Assembly: GCA_031261505.1 (NCBI GenBank)
Contig: JAISJN010000002.1
Location: 1-45,003 of the forward strand
DNA length: 45,003 nucleotides
Direction of reading: 5' to 3'
DNA from: Clostridioides sp.
GTDB taxonomy: Bacteria > Bacillota > Clostridia > Peptostreptococcales > Peptostreptococcaceae
The number at the start of each line of letters is the position of its first letter. Position 1 is the stretch's first letter. The notes under the pieces were generated by a model, which made no database searches, was not told the origin of the DNA, and worked only from the letters and a program-made list of their open reading frames with translations. Position numbers and translations under genes: made by a program. Shown here piece by piece: positions 16,677-26,100 of this stretch.

Positions 16677-16737
16677 TCCAAAAATTATTATTTGGAAGTC
16701 ATCTTAGTACGAGCTCTAACATATAATTAAAAGAGAT

Positions 16738-16781
16738 AGAATGAATTGAGCCGGTAAAGAACAAAGAACTCAATTCATTCT
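16738..16781. terminator. Perfect 13-bp stem-loop after the lipoprotein gene
   Basis: AGAATGAATTGAG (16738-16750) and CTCAATTCATTCT (16769-16781) pair perfectly around an 18-base loop. There is no T run, so it may be a stabilising 3' hairpin rather than a terminator. Confidence 0.5.
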
Positions 16782-16842
16782 ACAATAAATCTAAAAATTT
16801 TACATTATTTCAATTATTCTGTCTGAATTTATGTTACAATTA

Positions 16843-16851
16843 TGGTATAAT
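16843..16851 (+). promoter_or_regulatory. Extended -10 promoter element
   Basis: TGGTATAAT is an extended -10 box, 28 bases before the GTG start of the LUD gene, with the ribosome site ATGGAGGTGAG in between. Confidence 0.5.
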
Positions 16852-16878
16852 TGTATTAAGTAGTATGGAGGTGAGTAG

Positions 16879-17523
16879 GTGGATAAAAATCTAAGCTTTG
16901 TAAATGAGAAAAGGATTGAAAAAACTATTAAGGCTTTACAAGAGAATAATATAAACGCCTATCTTGTAAAGGACAGGGATGACCTCTTAGCCAAGATAGA
17001 AGAAATCGTTGTCCCGGGCTCTAAAGTTGGACTAGGTGGTTCACAGACGCTTGCAGAAAACGATATTGTAGAATACCTTAGAACCAACGAAAGATATAAT
17101 TTAATAGATAGATATGCAGAGGGACTTACTGGAGAGCAAATGAAAGAACTACATAGACAGTGCTTCTACGCAGATGCTTATTTGACAGGAACAAATGCCG
17201 TCACTGAGGATGGTGAACTTTTTAACGTCGATGGTCTTGGAAACAGGGTTGCTGCGATGATGTTCGGTCCAGATAAGGTTGTAGTAGTTGTGGGTGTAAA
17301 CAAAATAGTTGCAGACGTATACGAGGCATCTCAAAGGATGATGGCGATATCTGCACCTGCGAACACAAAGAGGTTAAATACAAAGACTCCTTGTGTAGTT
17401 ACAGGTGTCTGTCAGGATTGCTCGAGTCCAGATAGAATTTGTAGGGAGTATACATTAATAAAAAGACAGGGCGACAAGGATAGAATGCACGTGATATTTT
17501 TAAATGATAGTTTCGGATATTAA
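16879..17523 (+). CDS. LUD domain protein (LutC/DUF162 family)
   Basis: A 214-residue stand-alone LUD-domain protein. GSKVGLGGSQTLAENDI and TGTNAVTEDGELFNVDGLGNRVAAM are the family signatures, followed by FGPDKVVVVVGVNKIV. LUD proteins include LutC of the lactate oxidation complex, but no lutA or lutB lies nearby, so that role is not shown. A cluster of cysteines near the C-terminus (GVCQDCSSPDRICREY) might bind metal. Start is GTG with a strong upstream site. It is followed 52 bases later by hisC on the same strand. Confidence 0.85.
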   Translation: MDKNLSFVNEKRIEKTIKALQENNINAYLVKDRDDLLAKIEEIVVPGSKVGLGGSQTLAENDIVEYLRTNERYNLIDRYAEGLTGEQMKELHRQCFYADAYLTGTNAVTEDGELFNVDGLGNRVAAMMFGPDKVVVVVGVNKIVADVYEASQRMMAISAPANTKRLNTKTPCVVTGVCQDCSSPDRICREYTLIKRQGDKDRMHVIFLNDSFGY

Positions 17524-17575
17524 TTAATAATTTTATTAATATACAAATATAAATTAAAAATGGAGGAATTTTATT

Positions 17576-18658
17576 ATGAATGATAAACTACTTAGAACTA
17601 CTGTAAAGGACTTAGTACCATACGTGGCTGGTGAGCCGATAGAAACAGTTAAGGAAAAATACGGTGTCACAGAAATAATAAAACTTGCATCAAACGAAAA
17701 CCCAATAGGTGCGTCTCCAAAGGCAATAGAAGCGATGAAGGTAATGTTAGACCAGTGTCAATTCTATCCAGATCCAGAAGCCAACGACCTTAGAACTCTA
17801 ATGGCAGATAAAATGGGTCTGAAAAGAGAAAATTTAATCATAACTAATGGAGCAGATAACTTCTTGACAATATTTGGAGAAGCTTTCATAAATCCAGGTG
17901 ATGAAACGATAACATGTGTTCCTACATTTGGTTCATTTAGAACTACAGTTGTAAAAAACGAAGGTGTTCCAATAGAATTACCTTTGAACAGCGAATACAA
18001 AAATGATTTGAACGCAATATTTGACCACATAACAGACAAGACAAAAGCTATTTATATTTGTAATCCAAACAATCCATCAGGCACATTATTATGCAGTAAG
18101 GAACTAGAAGAATTTGTAAACAAAGTTCCAGAAAACATAATAATATTACTAGATGAAGCCTATATAGAGTTCATCGACAAAAATGGATATAAAGATTCAC
18201 TAGACTACGTTAGAGCTGGAAAATCAAACGTTATAGTTGTTAGAACATTCTCTAAAATATACGGTCTAGCAGGACTTAGAATAGGATACGCTGTATCATC
18301 TCTAGAATTAATAGACAGTTTATTTAGAGTAAAAGAAACTTTTGCTGCAAATCGTATAGCTATAGAAGGAGCAAAGGCTGCGTATCAAGATGATGAGTTT
18401 ATAGACAGAGTTTTCAAGATAAACCAAGACGGTAGAATTTACCTAGAAGAAGAATTCAAAAAACTCGGATTCGATGTAGTTCATTCTCAATCAAACTTTA
18501 TACTTACTGATGTTAAGACTGATGTAGATGAACTGTTTGAAACTCTCAAGAGACGCGGTATCATAATAAGACCGAGCGGAAAATTCGCCCGTGTAACTAT
18601 AGGTACTCAATACCAAAATGAAAAATTGATCGAAGCACTTAGAGAAATAATAAAATAA
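17576..18658 (+). CDS. hisC: Histidinol-phosphate aminotransferase
   Basis: A 360-residue fold type I PLP enzyme that converts imidazole-acetol phosphate and glutamate to histidinol phosphate in histidine synthesis; some HisC enzymes also act on aromatic keto acids. Evidence: N-terminal KLASNENPIGASPKAIEAM, CNPNNPSGT, LLDEAYIEF and the PLP lysine in RTFSKIYGLAGLRIGY (about residue 228), then RPSGKFARVTIGT near the end. Length is normal. No other his gene is close, so it is an isolated copy. TGGAGGAAT precedes the ATG. A terminator shared with glnS follows. Confidence 0.93.
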   Translation: MNDKLLRTTVKDLVPYVAGEPIETVKEKYGVTEIIKLASNENPIGASPKAIEAMKVMLDQCQFYPDPEANDLRTLMADKMGLKRENLIITNGADNFLTIFGEAFINPGDETITCVPTFGSFRTTVVKNEGVPIELPLNSEYKNDLNAIFDHITDKTKAIYICNPNNPSGTLLCSKELEEFVNKVPENIIILLDEAYIEFIDKNGYKDSLDYVRAGKSNVIVVRTFSKIYGLAGLRIGYAVSSLELIDSLFRVKETFAANRIAIEGAKAAYQDDEFIDRVFKINQDGRIYLEEEFKKLGFDVVHSQSNFILTDVKTDVDELFETLKRRGIIIRPSGKFARVTIGTQYQNEKLIEALREIIK

Positions 18659-18678
18659 ATATACTTAAATAAATGATA

Positions 18679-18722
18679 AAAACTCATGAGTTGTGCTAGT
18701 GCACAACCCAGGAGTTTTTTAT
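18679..18722. terminator. Bidirectional terminator between hisC and glnS
   Basis: AAAAACTCATGAGTTGTGC and GCACAACCCAGGAGTTTTTT pair around a TAGT loop; A and T runs on both sides suit the two convergent genes. Confidence 0.88.
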
Positions 18723-18730
18723 TTATATAT

Positions 18731-20395
18731 TTATTTAGGCATCTTAAATGAGCTTTTTAACGATACAACCCTATTAAATACTAATTTATCCTCAGTAGTG
18801 TACTTATCGTCGACACTGAAGAATCCATTTCTGACAAGTTGGAACTTATCGAAAGGTTTAGCATCCTTTATCTGAGTTGGCTCGATGAAACCTTGGACGA
18901 TTTCAATTGAGTTAGGATTTATTTGATCTAAGAAATGCTTACCTTCGTTTTCTGGAGCATCGTCTAGTATCAATGGCTCAAACAATCTAAATTCACAAGG
19001 GACAGCTGTAGAAGCTTCTACCCAGTGTATTGTAGATTTGACCTTACGAGCATTAAATCCAGAACCGCTCTTAGTTTCAGGGTCGTAGGTAGCGTGTACT
19101 TCGATTACATTTCCGCTCTCGTCCTTTACGAAGTCCGTACATCTAACAAAGTATCCACCCTTTAGGCGAACTTCGTTTCCTGGGAAAAGTCTAAAGTACT
19201 TTTTAATAGGTTCTTCCATGAAGTCATCCTGTTCTATATATAATTCCCTCGAGAAAGGAACCAATCTCTTGCCCTGAGCCTCGTCTTTTGCGTTGTTTTC
19301 GATTTCGAGCATTTCAATTTCATCTTCTGGATAGTTGTCTATTATCAATTTCAAAGGCTTTATTACACCAAGTGTTAAAGGTGCCTTTGGCTGCAAATCA
19401 TCTCTTAGGAAGAAATCTAGGTATTGACTGTCTACCATAGAGTTAACTTTTGAAACACCTATGTGTTCACAGAAGTTTCTTATGCTCTTAGGTGTAAATC
19501 CTCTTCTTCTAAGTCCTGATATAGTAGGCATTCTTGGGTCGTCCCACCCGTCGGTCACGCCAGCGTCTACCAGTTGTTTTAATTTTCTCTTGCTCATGAC
19601 TGTGTTGTTCATATCGAGTCTAGCAAACTCTATCTGTCTTGGGACGTTTTCCATTTCAGTTTCTCTGACAACCCAATCGTATAACGGTCTTTGATCTTCG
19701 AATTCCAATGAGCATAGAGAGTGTGTGATGCCCTCCACAGCGTCTTCAATAGGATGTGCGAATGAATACATAGGGTAGACACACCATTTGTCACCAGTGT
19801 TGTGGTGAGCTATATGGGCTATTCTATATATTACTGGGTCTCTGAAATTTATATTAGGAGACGCCATGTCTATCTTTGCTCTAAGAACTTTTTGTCCGTC
19901 TTCAAATTCTCCGTCTTTCATCCTTGTAAATAAGTCTAGGTTTTCTTCTATACTTCTTTCTCTGTATGGACTGTTTTTACCTGGCTCAGTCAAAGTTCCT
20001 CTGTATTCTCTTATTTCGTCAGCTGTTAAATCATCTACGTAAGCTTTTCCTTTGTTTATCAGGATAACGGCTCTTTTGTACATTTCGTCGAAGTAGTTTG
20101 ATGCAAAGAAAAGATTGCTCCATTTGAATCCAAGCCATTTTATATCCTCTTGAATTGATTTTACGTACTCGACATCTTCCTTTACAGGATTTGTGTCGTC
20201 AAATCTCAGGTTCACCTTTCCGTTGAATTCCTCCGCAAGACCAAAGTTCAGACAGATGCTTTTAGCGTGTCCGATATGTAGATATCCATTTGGCTCTGGT
20301 GGAAAACGAGTTATAATACCACTGTGTTTGCCAGTTTCTAAGTCATCGATAACTATATTTTTGATAAAGTTAGATGTAGATGTTTCATTTGGCAT
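18731..20395 (-). CDS. glnS: Glutaminyl-tRNA synthetase
   Basis: A 554-residue class Ic synthetase that charges tRNA-Gln directly. The catalytic fold has [17 protein letters not shown] (HIGH box, about 27-43), RFDDTNP, and VMSKRKL (KMSKS box, near 263). The C-terminal half carries the GlnRS anticodon-binding beta barrels. GlnRS is distinguished from GluRS here by the Gln-type FDDTNP and [18 protein letters not shown] blocks. Its presence means this organism need not rely only on the GatCAB route. The start follows AAGGAGGGG on the minus strand. No T-box is visible in the leader. Confidence 0.94.
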   Translation of the reverse strand: MPNETSTSNFIKNIVIDDLETGKHSGIITRFPPEPNGYLHIGHAKSICLNFGLAEEFNGKVNLRFDDTNPVKEDVEYVKSIQEDIKWLGFKWSNLFFASNYFDEMYKRAVILINKGKAYVDDLTADEIREYRGTLTEPGKNSPYRERSIEENLDLFTRMKDGEFEDGQKVLRAKIDMASPNINFRDPVIYRIAHIAHHNTGDKWCVYPMYSFAHPIEDAVEGITHSLCSLEFEDQRPLYDWVVRETEMENVPRQIEFARLDMNNTVMSKRKLKQLVDAGVTDGWDDPRMPTISGLRRRGFTPKSIRNFCEHIGVSKVNSMVDSQYLDFFLRDDLQPKAPLTLGVIKPLKLIIDNYPEDEIEMLEIENNAKDEAQGKRLVPFSRELYIEQDDFMEEPIKKYFRLFPGNEVRLKGGYFVRCTDFVKDESGNVIEVHATYDPETKSGSGFNARKVKSTIHWVEASTAVPCEFRLFEPLILDDAPENEGKHFLDQINPNSIEIVQGFIEPTQIKDAKPFDKFQLVRNGFFSVDDKYTTEDKLVFNRVVSLKSSFKMPK

Positions 20396-20737
20396 ATTTA
20401 CCCCTCCTTATGTTGATTTTGGTTTAGTAGAATAATAATTTCAAAATATTTATTTAAAATCTCAATAATATCCATAGTATTAATTTTAATTCAATATCGC
20501 TAAAAAATAAAGGTATAATTCAAGTATTGTTCTAAAAGTGCGTATTTATACCAGAAAATTGATATATCGTGGTATTTTAATATAAGCGAATCTATGGTAA
20601 AATTAATTGGTTAGGCTGTAGAGTTGTCGATTTATAGGCAATTTTGTAAGATAAATTGATAATATATCTTAATATCAAAGATATTGTAGGATGTATTGTC
20701 AAGATATGGTACTAATTGAAAGAGCGGAGGAAATTAA
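20396..20737. other. Intergenic region between divergent glnS and the hydrolase gene
   Basis: About 340 AT-rich bases. It must hold the glnS promoter (minus) and a promoter for the gene at 20738. Candidate -10 boxes such as TATAAT occur near 20513, and a weak hairpin ATATCTT/AAAGATAT lies near 20661-20682. I see no coding potential or known RNA family. Confidence 0.5.
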
Positions 20738-21295
20738 TTGAGAAAAATTTATATAGTTACAACTTATACGGGCACTATAATGTCGTATATTATAAAGAAT
20801 GTAAGAAATACAGACTATTCCCATGTATCAATATCTATGAATCAAGACCTCAGCCCCATGTACTCGTTTGGTAGGTTGAACCCAACAAATCCTATATTTG
20901 CGGGATTTGTGGAGGAGAAGATAGACCAGGGATTATATGCTATAAAAAAAGACACAGTTTGTAGAGTTTACTCTTTAGATATTACGCTCAATCAGTATAA
21001 TAGGTTGAGTAAAAATTTAAACGAGATGTTAAATACAAGAGATGCTTATAACTACGACGTGAGATCTCTTATTATGATACCGATAAAAAGAAATAGACAG
21101 AGGCCAAATAAATACGTTTGCTCGACCTTTGTGGCGTCAATACTAGAAAATAGCGGAATATCCATTATAGATAAACCGACCCATAATGTATGTCCAGATG
21201 ACTACCACGATTTAGAAAACCTGATGTTGGAGTACGAGGGACCAATTTCGATGTACAATGGAAAAATACTAAAATCAGAGGTTGCATCGTTTTAA
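20738..21295 (+). CDS. Permuted papain-like hydrolase (YiiX/NlpC-P60 superfamily)
   Basis: A 185-residue protein resembling the circularly permuted papain-like enzymes (YiiX/YaeF group). The expected His is in DYSHVSISMN (about residue 29) and the expected catalytic Cys in NKYVCSTFVA (about residue 129), in the permuted order His before Cys. Substrates in the family are amide or peptide bonds in wall or lipid; none can be assigned here. There is no signal peptide, so it is probably cytosolic. Start is TTG, well placed after GCGGAGG. The next gene begins 86 bases later on the same strand. Confidence 0.7.
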   Translation: MRKIYIVTTYTGTIMSYIIKNVRNTDYSHVSISMNQDLSPMYSFGRLNPTNPIFAGFVEEKIDQGLYAIKKDTVCRVYSLDITLNQYNRLSKNLNEMLNTRDAYNYDVRSLIMIPIKRNRQRPNKYVCSTFVASILENSGISIIDKPTHNVCPDDYHDLENLMLEYEGPISMYNGKILKSEVASF

Positions 21296-21381
21296 AAAGT
21301 TTGTAACCTTATACATGCCTTTCTAATATAATATAATACAACTTTGAATTGTTTTAAGAAATATCAAAGGGAGATAAAAAA

Positions 21382-22008
21382 ATGACAAAATTAGAAAAAG
21401 ACATCCTATTTTTTATCAGCCGTGTTAGGTGTATAACTGAGACACAGGTTAGAAAACTATATAATTCAAAGAAGATATACAATAGAAAGGCAGTTAAAAA
21501 AGCACTTAAGAGAATGGTAAACGAATTTACCTTATTAAAAATAAAATCAGATTTGGAATTTCCTATGTTTAAGGGGGAAAACATATACTTCCTAAACGGA
21601 GCTAGCATATATAAAGAAGAGGAACTGTTCAAGGCACTAGTCGGAACGGAACTCTTGGTCAGGCTAAGCATTTCTGGGAGCGAATTGATGAGATTTTACA
21701 GGAATGTGAAGTTTGCAGATAAGAACTACGATATATATGTGCTCTACAGAAATAGATGCGGGGATTTAAAACAGCTACTATGCGATGTCTACGATGAGAA
21801 TGCTGAGGTGTCGGATGTAGACTATATGAAGTACAGAGGTATAGAAGAACAGATTAAAAATGCAACAATACCGTTTTTTGAAGTTCCAGAGATTTTGGTG
21901 GTTTCATCTGGAAAGGTATGCAACTCTTCTGAAAAGCTATTCGATAGGAAATCCTCAAAAGTTCATTTTATAGAATTTGGTCTAAACAAATTATTCAGCT
22001 TGATTTAA
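21382..22008 (+). CDS. Winged-helix protein, replication-relaxation-like, function unknown
   Basis: A 208-residue protein. Residues 1-60 (KDILFFISRVRCITETQVRKLY, then RKAVKKALKRMVNEFTLLKI) look like a winged helix of the type at the start of plasmid or phage replication-relaxation proteins. The rest is mixed alpha/beta, ending in a segment (VPEILVVSSGK...KVHFIEFGL) that could be a nuclease-like core, though I see no clear catalytic set. I do not assign a function. A dispersed two-hairpin element begins at its stop codon. Confidence 0.6.
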   Translation: MTKLEKDILFFISRVRCITETQVRKLYNSKKIYNRKAVKKALKRMVNEFTLLKIKSDLEFPMFKGENIYFLNGASIYKEEELFKALVGTELLVRLSISGSELMRFYRNVKFADKNYDIYVLYRNRCGDLKQLLCDVYDENAEVSDVDYMKYRGIEEQIKNATIPFFEVPEILVVSSGKVCNSSEKLFDRKSSKVHFIEFGLNKLFSLI

Positions 22009-22100
22009 CTTGAGAAAAATGTCCTCATCTACAGAGGTGTGGACATCGTTCTCAGTTCGGTCTAGGACAAGTCTGAGATGAAAATATTGAATTAAATGCT
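22007..22100 (+). repeat. Dispersed two-hairpin element, copy 3
   Basis: Begins AACTTGAGAAAAATGTCC directly on the stop codon of the previous gene (TAA 22006-22008). The outer stem is TGAGAA/TTCTCA, where other copies have TGAGAT/ATCTCA, so both sides changed together. Inner stem ATGTCC/GGACAT with CATCT/AGGTG. A second hairpin uses CTCAG/CTGAG. The tail is degenerate (TATTGAATTAAATG). Confidence 0.75.
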
Positions 22101-22128
22101 TATCGATGGGGTGAATTTTCCTCCAATG

Positions 22129-22168
22129 AAATAAGATAAATGTCATCCGCGCAATCACTATTTAATTA
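22129..22168 (+). repeat. Short deleted copy of the dispersed element
   Basis: AAATAAGATAAATGTCATCC runs straight into GCGCAATCACTATTTAATT, joining the 5' and 3' ends of the element with the interior gone. It lies just before the lysine riboswitch promoter. Confidence 0.6.
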
Positions 22169-22174
22169 AAATAC

Positions 22175-22203
22175 TTGCATTAATTAAGAATCTATGATAA
22201 ATT
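22175..22203 (+). promoter_or_regulatory. Promoter of the lysine riboswitch transcript
   Basis: TTGCAT (22175-22180), 17 bases, then TAAATT (22198-22203), about 18 bases before the riboswitch begins. Confidence 0.6.
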
Positions 22204-22220
22204 ATTGTAACAAACTAAAA

Positions 22221-22466
22221 AGATGTACCTAGGGTAGAGGCGCTGTATTTATCAGTACTCAGTATCAGTCGGCAGACGAGAAAAACTGAGGAAAGGAACT
22301 ACAGCCGAAGTTGAGCTATTGGCAGATAGCTTTGCTGGACTTATCGCATAACAAGCATAAGGCTGTCACTGTAATGGTGGTGAGCTACAAGGTTACTTGG
22401 ATAATGTAAAACGAGCACGTGAATTTTACGCCCAAAGTATACCTTTGGGCGTTTTTGTTATACAAT
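22221..22466 (+). ncRNA. Lysine riboswitch (L-box) with terminator
   Basis: The conserved L-box blocks are present in order: GGGTAGAGGCGC, the AGTA loop region, GAGGAAAGG, ACAGCCGAAG, GGCTGTCACTGTAATGG, and the closing strand near 22400. A strong hairpin, ACGCCCAAAG/CTTTGGGCGT with TTTTTG after it (22430-22460), is the terminator. Lysine binding should end transcription before lysC, giving feedback on the lysC-lysA genes. Confidence 0.93.
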
Positions 22467-22506
22467 AAAGTTAATAGAAGCAATCATTATCGTACATTAA
22501 TAGAGT

Positions 22507-22580
22507 GTGTATACACAGCAACCCAGTATGGATATACAGTGTACACTTAGAAACACACAAAACACTGAAGGTGTGTATAC
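22507..22580. promoter_or_regulatory. Three GTGTATAC-like palindromes between riboswitch and lysC
   Basis: GTGTATACAC (22507-22516, perfect palindrome), GTGTACAC (22539-22546, perfect) and GTGTATAC (22573-22580) lie in the stretch between the riboswitch terminator and the lysC ribosome site. They may be operator sites for a second level of control; the protein is unknown. Confidence 0.4.
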
Positions 22581-22614
22581 TAATTAGAAAATAAAATAAA
22601 ATCGGAGGAATAGT

Positions 22615-23808
22615 ATGGAGAGAATTGTTCAAAAATACGGCGGAAGTTCAGTTTCGACTACTGAAAAAATAGAGGCAATAGCTGAGAATATAATAGCTAC
22701 AAAGGGCGAGAATACGCAGATGCTAGTTGTTGTATCAGCTATGGGGGACACTACAGACGATTATATAGGTCTTGCGAAAAAACTAAGCGACGACCCCGAC
22801 AAGAGGGAACTAGACGTCTTGATGTCTACTGGAGAGATGATATCAGCATCTTTGCTAGCTATAAGTTTAAATGAACAGGGTCAAAAGGCAGTGAGTTACA
22901 ATGCCTACCAATTAGATATAAGGACAAACGGCATACATGGAAAGTCTCAAATTAAGGATATAGATGTAAGCAAGATCGAGAAAAAACTAGAAGACGGAAG
23001 TATAGTAATAGTAACAGGATTCCAAGGAATAGACGAAATAGGAGATATCACGACCTTGGGAAGAGGTGGCTCGGATACGTCAGCAGTCGCACTCGCAGTG
23101 AAATTAGACGCTAGATGTGAAATATACACAGACGTAGACGGAATATACTCAGTAGACCCTAGAAAATACTCAGACGCACATAAATTAGATGAGATAGAGT
23201 ACGAAGAAATGCTCGAATTAGCCAGTTCAGGTGCACAGGTAATGCATTCGAGAAGTATAGAGCTAGCTCAAAAATACGGAATTGAGCTATATGTGGGACG
23301 TACCTTGGGCAAAGAAAAAGGAACTTATATAAGGGGGAATTCAAAGATGAATATAGAGGGAAAAGTTATAACTGGAATAGCTACAAGCGACGAGGACAGC
23401 GCGATAACATTAAAGGAGTTCAAGGCTGAAAATATATCGGGGCTATTTGAAGACATATCTGTAAAAGGGATAAATGTGGATATGATTAGTCAGACAGCAC
23501 CTATAGACGGAGTGGTAAATGTCTCGTTTACTATTCCAAAAGATGAGGTAAGGCTTATAAAAGGAATAATAGATAAATACATCGAGGCTAAAAATGTAGT
23601 AGTAGACGACGAAATCACTAAATTTTCACTAGTCGGCCTAGGTATGAGAGATACATACGGAGTGGCTTCAAAGGTGTTTAAAATATTTAATGAAAATGAT
23701 ATAGCACTTAAGATGATAACTACCTCAGAGATAAGAATCACCTGTGCTATAAACTCAAAAGACAAGATGACGGCGATACAAAAAGTCGCAAAAGAATTTG
23801 ATCTATAG
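22615..23808 (+). CDS. lysC: Aspartate kinase
   Basis: A 397-residue monofunctional aspartokinase that phosphorylates aspartate, the first step to lysine, diaminopimelate, threonine and methionine. The kinase domain opens with VQKYGGSSV and has GFQGIDEIGDITTLGRGGSDTSA (about 135-157) and the TDVDGIYSVDPR block. Two ACT domains lie at about 265-395, expected to bind lysine. The preceding lysine riboswitch and following lysA show its duty is lysine/cell-wall supply. GGAGGAA precedes the ATG. Confidence 0.95.
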   Translation: MERIVQKYGGSSVSTTEKIEAIAENIIATKGENTQMLVVVSAMGDTTDDYIGLAKKLSDDPDKRELDVLMSTGEMISASLLAISLNEQGQKAVSYNAYQLDIRTNGIHGKSQIKDIDVSKIEKKLEDGSIVIVTGFQGIDEIGDITTLGRGGSDTSAVALAVKLDARCEIYTDVDGIYSVDPRKYSDAHKLDEIEYEEMLELASSGAQVMHSRSIELAQKYGIELYVGRTLGKEKGTYIRGNSKMNIEGKVITGIATSDEDSAITLKEFKAENISGLFEDISVKGINVDMISQTAPIDGVVNVSFTIPKDEVRLIKGIIDKYIEAKNVVVDDEITKFSLVGLGMRDTYGVASKVFKIFNENDIALKMITTSEIRITCAINSKDKMTAIQKVAKEFDL

Positions 23809-23968
23809 ATTAAAATTTGAGTAGTTTTCAATCTAATCAGGTATATCTTGGATGAGTCGTAGTTAAATTTAAGGCAGGTGTATTTTGGATAACTTATGCT
23901 TGAATTTATAGACTGTCTCAATTTGCAACCTAAGAGAGTGTCAATTTAAAAAAGAGGAGATTTTAGAT

Positions 23969-25267
23969 ATGAAACTTCATGGAAGTATGAAAATAGAAGG
24001 AAATGAGCTTAGCATCGGCGGGGTTAGGTGTATGGAATTAGCAAAGAAATACCAGACGCCATTATATGTAATAGATGAAGAACTAGTTAGAGAAAAATGC
24101 AGAGAATACATCCAAAACTTTGAAGTGATCGGAGGAAGAAATAAGGTTGCCTACGCTGGTAAAGCCTTTTTACCTCTTTATATGTGTAAAATAATAGAAG
24201 AGGAGAATATGTGTCTAGACGTAGTATCTGGAGGTGAGCTGTATACGGCAAATAAGGCAAACTTCCCGATGGATAAAATTTTCTTCCACGGAAACAATAA
24301 GACTAGGGAAGAAATAAGTATGGGCATAGAATTTGGAGTAGGAAGATTTGTGGTGGACAACTTCTACGAATTAGATTTGATAGAAGAAATATGCGAGGAA
24401 AAAGATAGGTACCAGGAGATATATTTTAGAATAACACCCGGCATAGAAGCTCATACGCACGAGTACATCAAAACTGGTCAGATAGATTCGAAATTTGGTT
24501 TTGCCCTAGTAAACGGAGATCTAGAGAGGGCCCTAGAGAGAATGAGCGAGTACAAGAGGATCAAGCTTGTGGGACTTCACGCACATATTGGCTCTCAGAT
24601 ATTTGATCTAGATCCATTCTTAGACACAGTAGACATTATGATGAAACTAGTGAGTGATATCGGCAAAAATCACGATATACATCTAAAAGATATAGACCTC
24701 GGCGGTGGAGTCGGCGTCTACTACACAAAAGAAGATGAACCTATGGAGATAAAGGAATTTTGCGAGAAGATATTAGACAGGTCGAAAAAAACATGTTCAG
24801 AGCTTGGAATAGATGTACCTAATCTAGTAATAGAGCCAGGAAGGTCGATAATAGCGAATGCTGGAAGCACACTCTACACAGTTGGATCGATAAAGGACAT
24901 CAAGGATGTAAGGGTGTATGTAAGCGTCGACGGAGGTATGACAGACAATGTAAGACCGTCTCTATACCACGCAGGATACGAATGCAGCATAGTAAATAAG
25001 GTAAATAACGAAAAGGTCAACAAGGTTACAATAGCGGGAAAATGTTGTGAAAGCGGGGATATACTGATAACCGATGCCGATGTCATGAATATAGAAAGTG
25101 GAGATATATTGATAACCACTTCAACAGGTGCATATGGGTACTCTATGTCTTCAAACTACAATAAAATACCTAGATCAGCTGTAGTCGTAGTAAAAGACGG
25201 TATTGACAAACTAATATGCAAGAGACAATCTTACGAAGAATTAATGTATCTTGAGATAGGTGAATAA
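23969..25267 (+). CDS. lysA: Diaminopimelate decarboxylase
   Basis: A 432-residue fold type III PLP enzyme making lysine from meso-diaminopimelate, the last step of the pathway. Seen: the PLP lysine in VAYAGKAFL (about residue 65), LDVVSGGELY, HAHIGSQIFD, DLGGGVGV, the phosphate-binding EPGRSIIANAG and the active-site Cys in CCESGDIL with YGYSMSSNYN. It lies 160 bases after lysC on the same strand, so it likely shares the riboswitch-controlled transcript. The gap between the two has no feature I can name. AGAGGAG precedes the ATG. Confidence 0.95.
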   Translation: MKLHGSMKIEGNELSIGGVRCMELAKKYQTPLYVIDEELVREKCREYIQNFEVIGGRNKVAYAGKAFLPLYMCKIIEEENMCLDVVSGGELYTANKANFPMDKIFFHGNNKTREEISMGIEFGVGRFVVDNFYELDLIEEICEEKDRYQEIYFRITPGIEAHTHEYIKTGQIDSKFGFALVNGDLERALERMSEYKRIKLVGLHAHIGSQIFDLDPFLDTVDIMMKLVSDIGKNHDIHLKDIDLGGGVGVYYTKEDEPMEIKEFCEKILDRSKKTCSELGIDVPNLVIEPGRSIIANAGSTLYTVGSIKDIKDVRVYVSVDGGMTDNVRPSLYHAGYECSIVNKVNNEKVNKVTIAGKCCESGDILITDADVMNIESGDILITTSTGAYGYSMSSNYNKIPRSAVVVVKDGIDKLICKRQSYEELMYLEIGE

Positions 25268-25399
25268 ACCGAGCAAAATACTTAAATTACGATAGTTGAA
25301 GCGGAATTTATGCAAGAAGATTCAAAACAACCTATTTTTCGCTATTTAAAAATAATTTGTAGTATGATAGAATTAGTCTATATAGCGAGGAGGGATTAA

Positions 25400-26020
25400 A
25401 TGAGGAAATTACTAATTGTATTATTAGTTTTTATATCTTCATTAGTTGCAGGCTGTTCATTTAATAAGGGTGAAGAAGATTATTTAGCACTAGGCAAGGA
25501 ACAGTTAGAAAAACACGAATACGCAGAAGCGATGAAGAACTTTTCTATAATTTTAGAGGACGACAAAAACAACGACACTGCCAAGGCTATGTACCTTCAG
25601 GCAATGAGAATGAGTAACGCTTTGGATTATGAAGCTAAGGAAGATTATGAGAGTGCAATAAGAGAACTAGATTTTATTGCTCAGATAAAGAATGGCTCAT
25701 CTACTATAAAGAGTGAGGCAGCAAAGAGGAAAGATACTCTAAAGAAATCGCTTAACGATGAAGAGAGGGCGAGAGAAGAACGTAAGGAAAAGGCAAAGGA
25801 CAGTGCAAGTGGCGAGGTAGAGAGGGTAGAGAGCGAAGCTAGAAGACATGCTACAACTACTAAAAAGAAAGAAAGCGTCAATAAGTACATTCAAGACGAT
25901 GAAGATGAAGACGAGGGTGGTGGACAGAGTTCCAAACCTAGTCAGTCTCAACCACAGCAACCAACACAGCCAAGTACAGACGGTGGAGCCAATACACAGA
26001 GTGGTGAAAAAACAAATTAA
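25400..26020 (+). CDS. Lipoprotein with TPR-like helical repeats
   Basis: A 206-residue exported lipoprotein with a signal peptide and lipobox LVAGC (Cys near residue 19). Residues 25-95 look like tetratricopeptide-type helical hairpins (GKEQLEKHEYAEAMKNFSIIL, then YESAIRELDFIA). Residues 105-160 are a highly charged coiled region rich in Arg, Glu and Lys. The last 45 residues are a Ser/Gln/Pro-rich disordered tail after a DDEDEDEGGG stretch. It is probably a surface scaffold; nothing more specific is visible. A terminator follows. Confidence 0.75.
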   Translation: MRKLLIVLLVFISSLVAGCSFNKGEEDYLALGKEQLEKHEYAEAMKNFSIILEDDKNNDTAKAMYLQAMRMSNALDYEAKEDYESAIRELDFIAQIKNGSSTIKSEAAKRKDTLKKSLNDEERAREERKEKAKDSASGEVERVESEARRHATTTKKKESVNKYIQDDEDEDEGGGQSSKPSQSQPQQPTQPSTDGGANTQSGEKTN

Positions 26021-26052
26021 TAGCCGAGTGGCTTGGCAAGTTTAATCAGATA

Positions 26053-26091
26053 AAAAACGCTTAGTTAGGAATGTCCTATCTAAGCGTTTTT
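26053..26091. terminator. Bidirectional terminator
   Basis: AAAAACGCTTAGTTAGGA and TCCTATCTAAGCGTTTTT pair around a short loop, serving the lipoprotein gene (plus) and the AI-2E family gene (minus). Confidence 0.88.
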
Positions 26092-26100
26092 GCGACTGAG

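Noticed and set aside
20396-20737. T-box leader for glnS
   Set aside because: No GGTGGAACCGCG-type bulge sequence or stem I blocks were found on the minus strand upstream of glnS.
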